This document shows, piece after piece, positions 6,926 through 14,508 of a stretch of 24,260 nt of DNA. Position numbers and translations under genes: made by a program. The DNA comes from CAG-238 sp963601575. Its GTDB lineage: Bacteria > Bacillota > Clostridia > Peptostreptococcales > Anaerovoracaceae. The notes under the pieces were generated by a model. The model was given only the letters and a program-made list of their open reading frames with translations, ran no database searches and was not told where the DNA came from. The DNA is taken from contig CAVCFO010000026.1 in assembly GCA_963601575.1 (NCBI GenBank), forward strand, positions 1 through 24,260, given 5' to 3'. The number at the start of each line of letters is the position of its first letter. Positions within the stretch are counted from its first letter, which is position 1.

Positions 6926-8389
6926 ATGGGTACAAAAATAAAGTCTCCAACATTTGGCGCGGCGATGTGCATTATGGCTATCGTTGTGGCTATTCTAATG
7001 GCAAGCCTTTTATGGCTGAATATTGATATTCGTGTTGCGCTTTTGTTCGCCATCATCATTGTGAGTGCATATGCAGTGCATCTGGGGTTCAAGTGGGACG
7101 ATATTCAGAAGATGATGATGGACGGCGTCTATAGTATGCTGATTGCAACATTTATTCTGCTGCTGATCGGCGCGGTTATTGCGACATGGATCGCTTCAGG
7201 CACGATTCCGTACATAATTTATGTAGGACTCAAAATAATAAATCCTAAATTTTTCTTATTATGTGCATGCTTGGCATGCTCCTTCATGTCGATTGCCTGC
7301 GGAAGCTCTTGGTCTTCCGCAGGGACCGTCGGCATCGCGTTTATGGGAATCGGTGCGGGACTTGGAATCAATCCGGCGTTTACCGCGGGCGCCGTAGTCT
7401 CAGGCTCTTATTTCGGAGATAAACTTTCTCCATTCTCGGATACAACGAACTTGGCATCGGCGATGTCGGGAGTTTCCCTGTTTGACCATGTGGGCTCCAT
7501 GCTGTGGACAACGGTTCCGGCTTATATCATCTCAGTTGTGCTGTATATAGTCTTAGGATTCAAAACCGTATCAAAGGGCGTGGTAGACGAGTCAACAGTG
7601 TATCTTTATCTCGACAACTTATCGGCAAACTTTAATTTAAGCCCGATTTGCCTGCTTCCGATTGCGGTTTTGCTAATAGTAGTTATCAAGAAGGCGCCGG
7701 CGATTCCGGGACTGGTGGTATCAGCCCTTTTGGGAGCCGTAATGGCGATGGTAATGCAGGGCACATCTTTCGTTGATATTTCAAATATTATGTACAACGG
7801 CTTCACGATTGATTCGGGCGTTGAGGATATCGACAAGCTGCTTAACAGAGGCGGTATATCCAGTATGCTTTGGACGGTGGCACTGTACTTCTTCGCTTGT
7901 ATCCTTGGAAACATTCTCGATGTAACGGGGGTTTTGCGGACGGTGCTTGAGAAAGTAGCGCATATCACGAAAAAGGCAAGCACGCTGGTTACTGCGACCC
8001 TGGCCTCGTCCTTCATTATGCAGGCTCTGACAGGCTCTCTTGAAAGCTCCATGCTGATTAACTCAAAATTATTCGCTCCGGCATACGATGATTTGGGAAT
8101 CGACAGAAAGGTGCTGTCAAGATCCTTGGAGGATACAGGAACGATGTGCGCGGCGCTGATTCCGTGGAATTCAAACGGTATGTACATGGCAAGCACCTTG
8201 GGCGTGGCAACCCTGTCATATCTTCCATACTGCTTCTTGGGCTGGATAACTCCGGTGGTTGCGCTTACTCTGGCGTGGACAGGTATCGGCATTTTCTACA
8301 CTAACGGAGAGAAGAAGAAAGGAAAGAACAGGATGGCCGCAAAGGACCAGACCGCGGAAGCTGCTTCAGGGGCGAGCACAGCAGAGTAA
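6926..8389 (+). CDS. NhaC-family Na+/H+ (or organic acid) antiporter
   Basis: A 487-residue membrane protein with about a dozen hydrophobic segments. The stretch SGSYFGDKLSPFSDTTNLA is the family signature of NhaC antiporters. The family covers Na+/H+ exchangers and also MleN-type malate/lactate exchangers, so an organic substrate is possible. The ATG at 6926 is chosen because it follows GATGAGGT and begins the conserved region; the frame is open 57 codons further upstream but those residues are not membrane-like. The C-terminal 30 residues are charged and probably cytoplasmic. Its place directly after the GRE and activase genes suggests substrate or product transport for that pathway; this is inference. 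Confidence 0.85.
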   Translation: MGTKIKSPTFGAAMCIMAIVVAILMASLLWLNIDIRVALLFAIIIVSAYAVHLGFKWDDIQKMMMDGVYSMLIATFILLLIGAVIATWIASGTIPYIIYVGLKIINPKFFLLCACLACSFMSIACGSSWSSAGTVGIAFMGIGAGLGINPAFTAGAVVSGSYFGDKLSPFSDTTNLASAMSGVSLFDHVGSMLWTTVPAYIISVVLYIVLGFKTVSKGVVDESTVYLYLDNLSANFNLSPICLLPIAVLLIVVIKKAPAIPGLVVSALLGAVMAMVMQGTSFVDISNIMYNGFTIDSGVEDIDKLLNRGGISSMLWTVALYFFACILGNILDVTGVLRTVLEKVAHITKKASTLVTATLASSFIMQALTGSLESSMLINSKLFAPAYDDLGIDRKVLSRSLEDTGTMCAALIPWNSNGMYMASTLGVATLSYLPYCFLGWITPVVALTLAWTGIGIFYTNGEKKKGKNRMAAKDQTAEAASGASTAE

Positions 8390-8433
8390 TTTTCTAAAAA
8401 AAAGATGTAAAAGTATTATTGGGAAAAAGTTAT

Positions 8434-8460
8434 GGGGGAAAGCATATTGTGCTTTCTCCC
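8434..8460 (+). terminator. Hairpin downstream of the antiporter gene, likely terminator
   Basis: GGGGGAAAGCA, loop TATTG, TGCTTTCTCCC: an 11-bp stem with one G-T wobble. The following bases are only moderately T-rich, so termination may be partial. Confidence 0.55.
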
Positions 8461-8472
8461 TGTCTGATATTG

Positions 8473-8495
8473 TGGTAAAATAAGCTTAACAGTTG
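8473..8495 (+). promoter_or_regulatory. Probable promoter and half operator of the ABM gene
   Basis: TGGTAAAAT forms an extended -10 element (TAAAAT at 8476-8481). The 20 bases from 8476 match the 20 bases from 936 of the metal-efflux promoter (-10 box plus the left half of O2) at 18 positions. No good -35 box is visible. Shared control is inference. Confidence 0.45.
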
Positions 8496-8514
8496 TTGAA
8501 AGGAGACGAGCAAA

Positions 8515-8796
8515 ATGTTAAATATTCTTGTATTTTATAGGGCAGAAAACGGCGAAATGCTGCGCAAGTTTTATGAAGAGGCGAAAGCTGCCGGGGTTAT
8601 AGAAAAGTCCAGACAGGACGAGGGCTGCCTGCAATATGATTACTTCTTTTCTGCGGACAGGGATAATGAGATCCTGCTTCTGGAAAAATGGGAGAGCAAG
8701 GAATTGCAACAGAAGCACGCACAGCAGCCACATTTTGCGGAGCTTGGAAAACTTAAGGGAAAGTATAAGATTCAAAGCGAGCTGCAGATTCTGTAG
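8515..8796 (+). CDS. ABM-domain protein (putative quinol monooxygenase, YgiN-like)
   Basis: A 93-residue protein of the antibiotic biosynthesis monooxygenase (ABM) superfamily, a dimeric alpha-beta barrel of about 95 residues. Supporting features are the pattern EGCLQYDYFFSADRDNEILLLEKWES, the central strand and helix typical of the fold, and a late QPHFAEL segment. Members include quinol monooxygenases, heme-degrading enzymes and many of unknown activity; in an anaerobe an oxygenase role is not certain. AGGAGA lies 9 bp before the ATG. It sits between the antiporter and a LysR regulator on the same strand. Confidence 0.75.
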   Translation: MLNILVFYRAENGEMLRKFYEEAKAAGVIEKSRQDEGCLQYDYFFSADRDNEILLLEKWESKELQQKHAQQPHFAELGKLKGKYKIQSELQIL

Positions 8797-8881
8797 GCTA
8801 AGGAAAGCATAAACAGGCGGGGGCTTTTTTCGAGAATTTTTGTGAGAGTTTTTGCGCTCTTGCGGAGAGGTTGGGCATGCG

Positions 8882-9775
8882 ATGGACTTAAGAAAATATG
8901 AAGTTTTGCTGAGGGTCATTGAACGGGGCTGCATAAATAATGTCAGCTACGACATGGGATATACCCATTCGGGAATTTCCAAAATGCTTAACAGCATGGA
9001 GAGCGAGCTTGGGTTTCATATAATCAAGAGAAATAACAAGGGCATTACCCTGACTTCTGAGGGCGAGCTTTTGATTGACAGGATTCGCCGGCTGGTTGCC
9101 GAAAACGAGAAGCTGGAAGAAGAAATTTCCCAAATAAAGGGACTCGAAACAGGTAAAATACGCATCGGCTGCTTTCCGACCGTTGCCTTTGCCATGATGC
9201 CGGAAATTATAAGTGAATTTTCCGAAAAATATCCTTACATCGAAATCGAAGTGGTGGAGGAAAACGATATTGAGCGGTTGGAGCAGTGGCTGAATCAGGG
9301 AATCATTGATATTGCGGCATTTAGCAGGCTGCCGAGACATTCATACGACTGGGTGAGGGAATTTGACGATATGTATGTGGGCTTGATTCCGCGGGGACAT
9401 GAGCTGGCTGAATATGAGGTTATTCCACTGGAGAAGATGTTTGAACACAGCATAATCCTCTTTAAGAGCCATAAGGGACTCGACCAAGATATCATACAGA
9501 TTTTGCAATACAAGGATATCGACGGGCATGTGCGTTACACGGTCAATTCGGATTTTACGGCGATTCGCATGGTGGGCGAAAACAACTGCGTGGCGCTGGT
9601 TCCGGAGCTGATTGCAAGGCATGGGGTCAAAATGTTCGACGTGGAATATAGGCCCATAGATGTAAAGCTGAATCGCAACATCGGATTTGCCCTAAAGAAT
9701 AAAAACGAAATTTCACCGTCCATGAAGAAGTTTGTCAAGTGCCTGAAAGAAATGGATTTTGAAAACAGTAAGTAA
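8882..9775 (+). CDS. LysR-family transcriptional regulator
   Basis: A 297-residue regulator of the usual LysR length. Residues 1-60 form the winged helix-turn-helix (GISKMLNSMESELGFHIIKRNNKGITLTSEGELL), and the rest is the periplasmic-binding-protein-like effector domain beginning at about residue 90 (GKIRIGCFPTVAFAMMPEII). The start is the ATG at 8882; a TTG at 8852 in the same frame would add ten residues without similarity. A GGAGAGG site lies 12 bp upstream. It is codirectional with, and downstream of, the GRE block and is the likely regulator of that block or of the ABM gene, but the ligand is unknown. Confidence 0.88.
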   Translation: MDLRKYEVLLRVIERGCINNVSYDMGYTHSGISKMLNSMESELGFHIIKRNNKGITLTSEGELLIDRIRRLVAENEKLEEEISQIKGLETGKIRIGCFPTVAFAMMPEIISEFSEKYPYIEIEVVEENDIERLEQWLNQGIIDIAAFSRLPRHSYDWVREFDDMYVGLIPRGHELAEYEVIPLEKMFEHSIILFKSHKGLDQDIIQILQYKDIDGHVRYTVNSDFTAIRMVGENNCVALVPELIARHGVKMFDVEYRPIDVKLNRNIGFALKNKNEISPSMKKFVKCLKEMDFENSK

Positions 9776-9784
9776 GCTATAAGA

Positions 9785-9818
9785 AATGCCGAAGAATCGC
9801 TCTCCGGCATTCGTTTTC
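9785..9818. terminator. Bidirectional terminator between lysR and arsR
   Basis: AATGCCG and CGGCATT form the outer stem, with an inner AGA-ATCGC-TCT extension. On the plus strand it is followed by CGTTTTCC; on the minus strand by TTCTTAT. It sits between two convergent genes. Confidence 0.7.
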
Positions 9819-9834
9819 CTACGGTTTTGGCATA

Positions 9835-10194
9835 TCAGCGGAGCTCTTGCGCCTCTTCGGCATCGCTGCAGCAGGCGCAGGAGCAGCCCGCTCCGTGGGT
9901 TTTGTGAGTGATGTGGACAAAGGCTATGTCCAGCATATCTATGACGTGTTGGTCGTCGAGAGAGTAAAAGATATTTTTGCCCTCCCGCCGGCTTTTTACA
10001 AGATCGTCGTCTTTGAGGAGCTTCAGCTGGTGGGAAACGGCAGATTTTGTCATGTCAACCGCCTCTGCTATGTCGTTGACACAAACCTCGTCGTCTGCTA
10101 TGGTGCAAAGGATTTTCATCCTCGTTTCGTCTCCCAGCACCTTGAAAAACGCCGCGGCACTTCCTATCAAATCTTTTGAAATGTGGTTCATCAT
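9835..10194 (-). CDS. ArsR/SmtB-family metal-sensing repressor with CzrA-type zinc site
   Basis: A 119-residue winged-helix repressor. The DNA-binding helices are around VNDIAEAVDMTKSAVSHQLKLL (39-60). The C-terminal helix holds Asp81, His83, His94 and His97; their spacing (+2, +13, +16) is identical to Asp84, His86, His97 and His100 of CzrA, the alpha-5 Zn/Co/Ni site. A CadC-like segment EVCVND keeps one Cys (38) where CadC has two. The C-terminus adds a His/Cys-rich tail (Cys104, 106, 108, 109). The start is set at the ATG at 10194, one base after the dsdA stop codon; the frame is open further upstream only as a shadow of dsdA. Translation is probably coupled to dsdA. The candidate target is the efflux promoter at 912-970. 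Confidence 0.88.
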   Translation of the reverse strand: MMNHISKDLIGSAAAFFKVLGDETRMKILCTIADDEVCVNDIAEAVDMTKSAVSHQLKLLKDDDLVKSRREGKNIFYSLDDQHVIDMLDIAFVHITHKTHGAGCSCACCSDAEEAQELR

Positions 10195-10195
10195 C

Positions 10196-11509
10196 TTATT
10201 TACCGGCTTCCTGTCCTCTTTCGTAATATTTGCGCATTTCATCTTCCGGAACCATGCTTCCGCCCGTCGCCCATAAAATATGGGTGGCGTTTTGCATCTT
10301 GGCCGCAAGTCCCTTTCCCTCGAGATATTCTTTTGCGGCACTAACCTGCGACGGGCCCGTGAAGGACGCGCAGGAGGACGGCTCGATGTAGATGCCTTCG
10401 CTGCCTGCAAGAGCGGTAAGGAAAGGATAAAGCTTTTCGTCGTCAATTGTGTAGCAGCCGTCTATGAGGGTCTGCATGATTGAGGATACCAGACGGGAGG
10501 CTCTGCCTACCGCAAGACCGTCGGCATCGGTGATTCCGTCGATTCCCACGTCTTTGCAGGAGATTTTGTCGTGAAGTCCCGTGACAAGTCCCAGGGTCAT
10601 ACAAGGAGCGTGGGTTGGCTCCGCGAAGAAAATATGAACCGCATCGCCGTAAATCTGCTTGAGCCCGAAGGAAACGCCGCCCGGCGCGCCCCCTACGCCA
10701 CATGGAATATAGACAAACAGGGGGTGAGCCTCGTCCACAGTAACGCCGGCAGCTTCGAATTGAGCGCCGATTCTGAGAGCGGCAACCGCATATCCGAGGA
10801 AAAGGTCAAGAGAACCCTCGTCGTCCACAAAGTGGCATGTAGGATCAGAAGCCGCTTCGGATCTCCCCTGCGCAACGGCAACCTGATAATCTTCGGGATA
10901 TTCGATGACGGTAACACCCTTTTCTCTGAGCAGGTCTTTCTTCCATTGCCTTGCATCTGCGGACATATGAACAGTTACCTTGAATCCAAGCTTCGCGCTG
11001 ATTATGCCGATGGAAAGTCCGAGGTTTCCGGTGGAACCGACCGCGACGGAATAGCGGGAGAAAAGCTCCCGAAAACGATCCTCGGTGAGAATGCTGTAGT
11101 CGTCATCTTTTGTGAGCATCCTCGCGCCGATTGCGACTTCTTCTGCAAATTTCAGCACTTCGTAGATGCCGCCACGAGCCTTGATCGAGCCGGAAACCGG
11201 CAGGTTGCTGTCGAGTTTCAGGAGCAACTTGCCGGAAATCGCGCCCAGGCTTTCTTCGAGCCGGGATTTCATGGCGCCGATTTCCGCCAAATCCGATTCG
11301 ATGATGCCGCCGGATTTGGCGGTTTCCGGGAATGCCTTGGCAATATACGGAGCAAAGCGCGAGAGCCTTGCCGCCGCGTCCTCGATGTCTGCCATTCCAA
11401 TGTCAAAGGAAGCGGGCTTTCCGCTTTCCGGATTTATCCAAAAAATTTCTTTGTAGCTTGCCATTTCGCTGACAAGCGGATTTTTCATTGCATTTTCTAT
11501 AGTATTCAT
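10196..11509 (-). CDS. dsdA: D-serine ammonia-lyase (D-serine dehydratase)
   Basis: A 437-residue pyridoxal-phosphate enzyme that converts D-serine to pyruvate and ammonia. The PLP lysine is Lys110 in SGSIKARGG, the hallmark of the family, and the glycine-rich phosphate loops are visible in GSTGNLGLSIG and CGVGGAPGG. The length is close to the E. coli enzyme (442 residues). The start is the ATG at 11509 because AAGGAGA lies directly upstream; an in-frame ATG 15 bp earlier lacks that spacing. It is the second gene of a minus-strand operon: 16 bp after the metallophosphoesterase gene and one base before arsR. It may detoxify or catabolise D-serine. Why it is joined to a metal sensor is not clear. 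Confidence 0.92.
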   Translation of the reverse strand: MNTIENAMKNPLVSEMASYKEIFWINPESGKPASFDIGMADIEDAAARLSRFAPYIAKAFPETAKSGGIIESDLAEIGAMKSRLEESLGAISGKLLLKLDSNLPVSGSIKARGGIYEVLKFAEEVAIGARMLTKDDDYSILTEDRFRELFSRYSVAVGSTGNLGLSIGIISAKLGFKVTVHMSADARQWKKDLLREKGVTVIEYPEDYQVAVAQGRSEAASDPTCHFVDDEGSLDLFLGYAVAALRIGAQFEAAGVTVDEAHPLFVYIPCGVGGAPGGVSFGLKQIYGDAVHIFFAEPTHAPCMTLGLVTGLHDKISCKDVGIDGITDADGLAVGRASRLVSSIMQTLIDGCYTIDDEKLYPFLTALAGSEGIYIEPSSCASFTGPSQVSAAKEYLEGKGLAAKMQNATHILWATGGSMVPEDEMRKYYERGQEAGK

Positions 11510-11525
11510 AAAAATCTCCTTCAAA

Positions 11526-12128
11526 TCAAAACCTGTCGCTGTAGTTTATGAGGTCGCGCAGATGCCCGCCTTTTATCTTGGGCTTAGTCCTTGAAACGCC
11601 TTGGATACTGCCGCTAGTGCCGTTTTGAGAGGCGCAGGTAAAATCTTCGTAGCGGTAAATTTTGCCCCAAAGCTCCCTTTCCGAAGTCACAACCAACCCG
11701 AAAGTTCCGCCGGTGCCGTCATGGGGCCTGGTGAGGCTTCCCGGGTTTAGGAGATAAACGCCTCCGGTTTCCACGAAAACGCTTCTGTGGGTATGCCCAA
11801 AAAAAGCGCCTGCGCAGTCCATGTCAAGTGCCCTGTAATAGAGCTTTTGCATACTGAAATCCACATCATCCATGTGCCCGTGGGTGATGAGAATATTTCC
11901 GAATTCCGTTTCCAGAACTGCGTAACCCTCCGAGTCAAAGCAGCCGTCGCAGTTGCCCTTGACCGCCAGCATGGGAACCCCAAGCCGCGCCCTGATTTCC
12001 TGCGCGTCCGCATAAAAATCTCCACAGTGGACGATCATATCTATGGGAGCCTCCGAGGCTAACTTGTTATAAACATCCGGCACGCGGCCAATTTCACCAT
12101 GAGTATCGCTAATCACCAAAATTCTCAT
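11526..12128 (-). CDS. YfcE/MJ0936-type metallophosphoesterase
   Basis: A 200-residue calcineurin-like phosphodiesterase. The dimetal site ligands are visible in order: DTH (Asp8, His10), GD (Asp37), GNCD (Asn59), the ITHGH pair and GHTH. The length fits the YfcE group (about 170-185 residues), with a C-terminal extension of roughly 25 residues rich in Ser, Thr and Lys. Members hydrolyse phosphodiesters in vitro, but natural substrates are mostly unknown. AGAGGAA precedes the ATG. It is the first gene of the minus-strand operon with dsdA and arsR. Confidence 0.88.
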   Translation of the reverse strand: MRILVISDTHGEIGRVPDVYNKLASEAPIDMIVHCGDFYADAQEIRARLGVPMLAVKGNCDGCFDSEGYAVLETEFGNILITHGHMDDVDFSMQKLYYRALDMDCAGAFFGHTHRSVFVETGGVYLLNPGSLTRPHDGTGGTFGLVVTSERELWGKIYRYEDFTCASQNGTSGSIQGVSRTKPKIKGGHLRDLINYSDRF

Positions 12129-12197
12129 TTCACAATTCCTCTGTTTGTTGTATAATAAAAGTAAGTATAAATAAGTATAACATATACGGAGAAAAAA
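12129..12197. promoter_or_regulatory. AT-rich divergent promoter region
   Basis: The 69-bp gap between two divergent genes holds several -10-like hexamers (TATAAT at 12151, TATAAA at 12166) and a direct repeat AAGTATAA-AT-AAGTATAA at 10-bp period. Weak -35 matches such as TTGTTG at 12145 are present. The exact start sites cannot be fixed. Confidence 0.4.
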
Positions 12198-13499
12198 ATG
12201 AACGAGAAAAAGCTCAAGTTAAAAAACAAATATCTGCAGCAGGCCCTCATGTTCCTTTTCGTCGGCGTTATTCTCATCATCGCCTACTATGTGGTCAATC
12301 ACATACCGGTGATAAAGCGAGGGTTTGAAACGGTGAACGGAATACTGATGCCGTTCTACATAGGAATCGTCATGGCATACCTGCTGTGCCCGATATACAA
12401 TTCTACCGTGCGCCTCGTATATAGGCGTAATAAGACGCGCTTTAAGAGCCAAAAGAGATGCTTCAAGCTCGCGAGATTTTGCGGAACGATGGCGGCTCTC
12501 GCGCTTCTGATAGTGGTAGTTGCGGGATTGTTAATGCTGGTGCTCCCAAGCCTCTGGGAGAGTATCACAGGGCTTGTAATCGCAGCGCCGGACATGGTTT
12601 CCCGTGCCCAGGAATGGATAAGCACGAATGTCGACCAAAATCCTGAGCTTGAGGCGATTTTGCAGGGGAAATTGGCAAATCTCTCCGAAACCCTGATGCT
12701 TTGGGCCCAGGACAAGGTGCTGCCGGGAGCGGAGGCGATTTTCAGCGGCGTTGTGGGGACCCTGGGAACGGTGCTTGATATCTTCGTTGCGCTGATCATT
12801 TGCATATATATTCTCAACAGCAAGGAAATCTTTGCGGCGCAGTCAAGAAAGCTTGTACTCGCCCTGTTCAGCGAAGAAAGAGCGGAGAAAATTTTTGAAC
12901 TTGGAAAACTCAGCAACCAGACCTTTGGCGGCTTCATCAACGGAAAAATCATCGACTCGGCAATTATCGGAGTCCTTTGCTTCATCGTGCTTACCATATG
13001 CAAGATTCCGATGACAATGCTCATCAGTGTGGTAGTGGGAGTTACCAACATCATCCCGTTCTTCGGGCCTTTTATAGGCGCGATTCCGTCGATTATAATT
13101 CTGCTGATAATCGATCCGATTTCATCCTTGAAATTTGCCATAATAATTCTTGTTATCCAGCAGCTGGATGGCAATGTGATCGGACCGAAGATCCTCGGCA
13201 AGACCACGAAGCTTGCAAGCTTTTGGGTAATGTTTGCAATCATAGTCGGCGGCGGGCTGTTCGGCTTCCTGGGTATGATCTTGGGCGTTCCTGTTTTCGC
13301 GCTGATTTATACATATACAAGCAGGGGAGTAAACGCAAAGCTCCAGAGCAAGAAACTAGAAACAGATACATTCTCCTATGAGAATTTCAGCAAATATAGC
13401 GTAGACAAGGAGGAGATCTTTTATGAAAACAGAGCAAATACAGCAGATGCAGACGAAGCAGAAGGAACAGACACAGCAGAAGATGCCGGGGATAAATGA
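12198..13499 (+). CDS. AI-2E family membrane permease (YdiK/YtvI-like)
   Basis: A 433-residue membrane protein of the AI-2E transporter family (formerly UPF0118). Hydrophobic segments lie near residues 15-30, 45-65 and 95-115, then in a C-terminal group from about 195 to 375. The conserved GFINGKIIDSAIIGVL segment and the later PFFGPFIGAIPS and QQLDGNVIGPKILG motifs are characteristic. Members are linked to signal-molecule export or Na+/H+ exchange, but the substrate is uncertain. The last 40 residues are acidic and hydrophilic, and their coding sequence overlaps the proposed start of murB by 77 bp. A GGAG site precedes the ATG. Confidence 0.88.
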   Translation: MNEKKLKLKNKYLQQALMFLFVGVILIIAYYVVNHIPVIKRGFETVNGILMPFYIGIVMAYLLCPIYNSTVRLVYRRNKTRFKSQKRCFKLARFCGTMAALALLIVVVAGLLMLVLPSLWESITGLVIAAPDMVSRAQEWISTNVDQNPELEAILQGKLANLSETLMLWAQDKVLPGAEAIFSGVVGTLGTVLDIFVALIICIYILNSKEIFAAQSRKLVLALFSEERAEKIFELGKLSNQTFGGFINGKIIDSAIIGVLCFIVLTICKIPMTMLISVVVGVTNIIPFFGPFIGAIPSIIILLIIDPISSLKFAIIILVIQQLDGNVIGPKILGKTTKLASFWVMFAIIVGGGLFGFLGMILGVPVFALIYTYTSRGVNAKLQSKKLETDTFSYENFSKYSVDKEEIFYENRANTADADEAEGTDTAEDAGDK

Positions 13500-14451
13500 A
13501 AATATGAAAAGAATACAGGGGCTGAATGAAGATATAAGAAAAGCGATGAGTAAAATCTCATCCGGCGCTGAGATTGGCGGCAGGCACGACGAAATTAAAA
13601 TCGAGGAAAACGTCGACATGAGCGCTTATACTTCTTTCAAGGCAGGTGGACGCGCGGCGGCGCTCATCAAGGTCTCATCGGTCAAGGGGCTGAGAGATGT
13701 TCTCAAGACCCTCGCAAGATACGAAATTCCGCATTTTTTTCTCGGAAACGGCTCAAATGTGCTATTTAAGGACGAGGGCTACCCGGGGGCTGTCATCAAA
13801 ATGCAGGACTTTGCGGACGCGGCCATAAACGGCGATAGGGCCATCTGCCAGACGGGGATATATATGTCATCTCTTGCGCGAATTTTGCTTTCCGAGGGGC
13901 TTTCGGGCTTTGAGTTTGCAAGCGGAATACCGGGGAGTCTCGGAGGAGGACTTTTTATGAATGCGGGAGCCTACGGTGGTGAGCTGAAAGATATCGTTCG
14001 TAGCGTCCGCGCCGTATCGCCTGACGGAGCAGAGGAGCGCGTTTTCAGTGCGGAGGAAATGAAGCTGGGATATCGCAGTAGCATTTTGCAGGAAAACGGA
14101 TTCATAGCGGTGGAGGCAGAGCTTCAGCTTGAAGAGGGGCGCCAGAGCCAGATCGAGGAAAAGATGCGCGAGCTTGCCTCAAAGCGAAATGCCAAGCAGC
14201 CGGTGCAGTTTCCATCCGCAGGCAGCACTTTCAAGCGTCCTGAGGGGTTCTTCGCAGGAAAACTGATAGAAGACGCAGGACTGAAAGGCGTCAGCGTAGG
14301 CGGCGCGCAGGTTTCCACCCTGCATAGCGGCTTTATCATAAACAGGGGCGGGGCAACAGCCACGGACATCATCTTGCTCATCGACCTTGTGCGAAATACT
14401 GTATATGACAAATTCGGCATCATGCTGGAGCCGGAAGTCCGGATAATTTAA
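13423..14451 (+). CDS. murB: UDP-N-acetylenolpyruvoylglucosamine reductase
   Basis: A 342-residue FAD enzyme that reduces UDP-GlcNAc-enolpyruvate to UDP-MurNAc in peptidoglycan precursor synthesis. FAD-binding signatures are GNGSNVLF (108-115) and ASGIPGSLGGGLFMNAGAYGGE. The catalytic Ser lies in SAGSTFKRP and the catalytic Glu in LEPEVR at the C-terminus. The start at 13423 is chosen because AAGGAGGAG ends about 9 bp upstream; it creates a Gln-rich N-terminal extension of roughly 40 residues and a 77-bp overlap with the previous gene. An ATG at 13504, just after the upstream stop, would give a more usual length of 315 residues but lacks a good ribosome site. The gene order murB-PHP is common in Clostridia. 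Confidence 0.93.
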   Translation: MKTEQIQQMQTKQKEQTQQKMPGINENMKRIQGLNEDIRKAMSKISSGAEIGGRHDEIKIEENVDMSAYTSFKAGGRAAALIKVSSVKGLRDVLKTLARYEIPHFFLGNGSNVLFKDEGYPGAVIKMQDFADAAINGDRAICQTGIYMSSLARILLSEGLSGFEFASGIPGSLGGGLFMNAGAYGGELKDIVRSVRAVSPDGAEERVFSAEEMKLGYRSSILQENGFIAVEAELQLEEGRQSQIEEKMRELASKRNAKQPVQFPSAGSTFKRPEGFFAGKLIEDAGLKGVSVGGAQVSTLHSGFIINRGGATATDIILLIDLVRNTVYDKFGIMLEPEVRII

Positions 14452-14508
14452 GACCGGACAAGGATACAGCGGCAAAGATATTAAAGAAAAACGCAAAACG
14501 GAGATTTT

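Noticed and set aside
8798..8835. Possible terminator after the ABM gene (AAAGC ... GCTTT followed by T).
   Set aside because: The stem is only 5 bp with a 14-base loop, too weak to call.
10195..10446. N-terminal extension of the arsR frame upstream of 10194.
   Set aside because: It lies inside dsdA in another frame and encodes an Arg/Pro-rich sequence unlike any ArsR protein; the ATG at 10194 fits the family length.
10571..11551. A 326-codon plus-strand open frame opposite dsdA.
   Set aside because: It is antisense to dsdA, whose PLP motif and length are clear; the translated product shows no recognisable domain.
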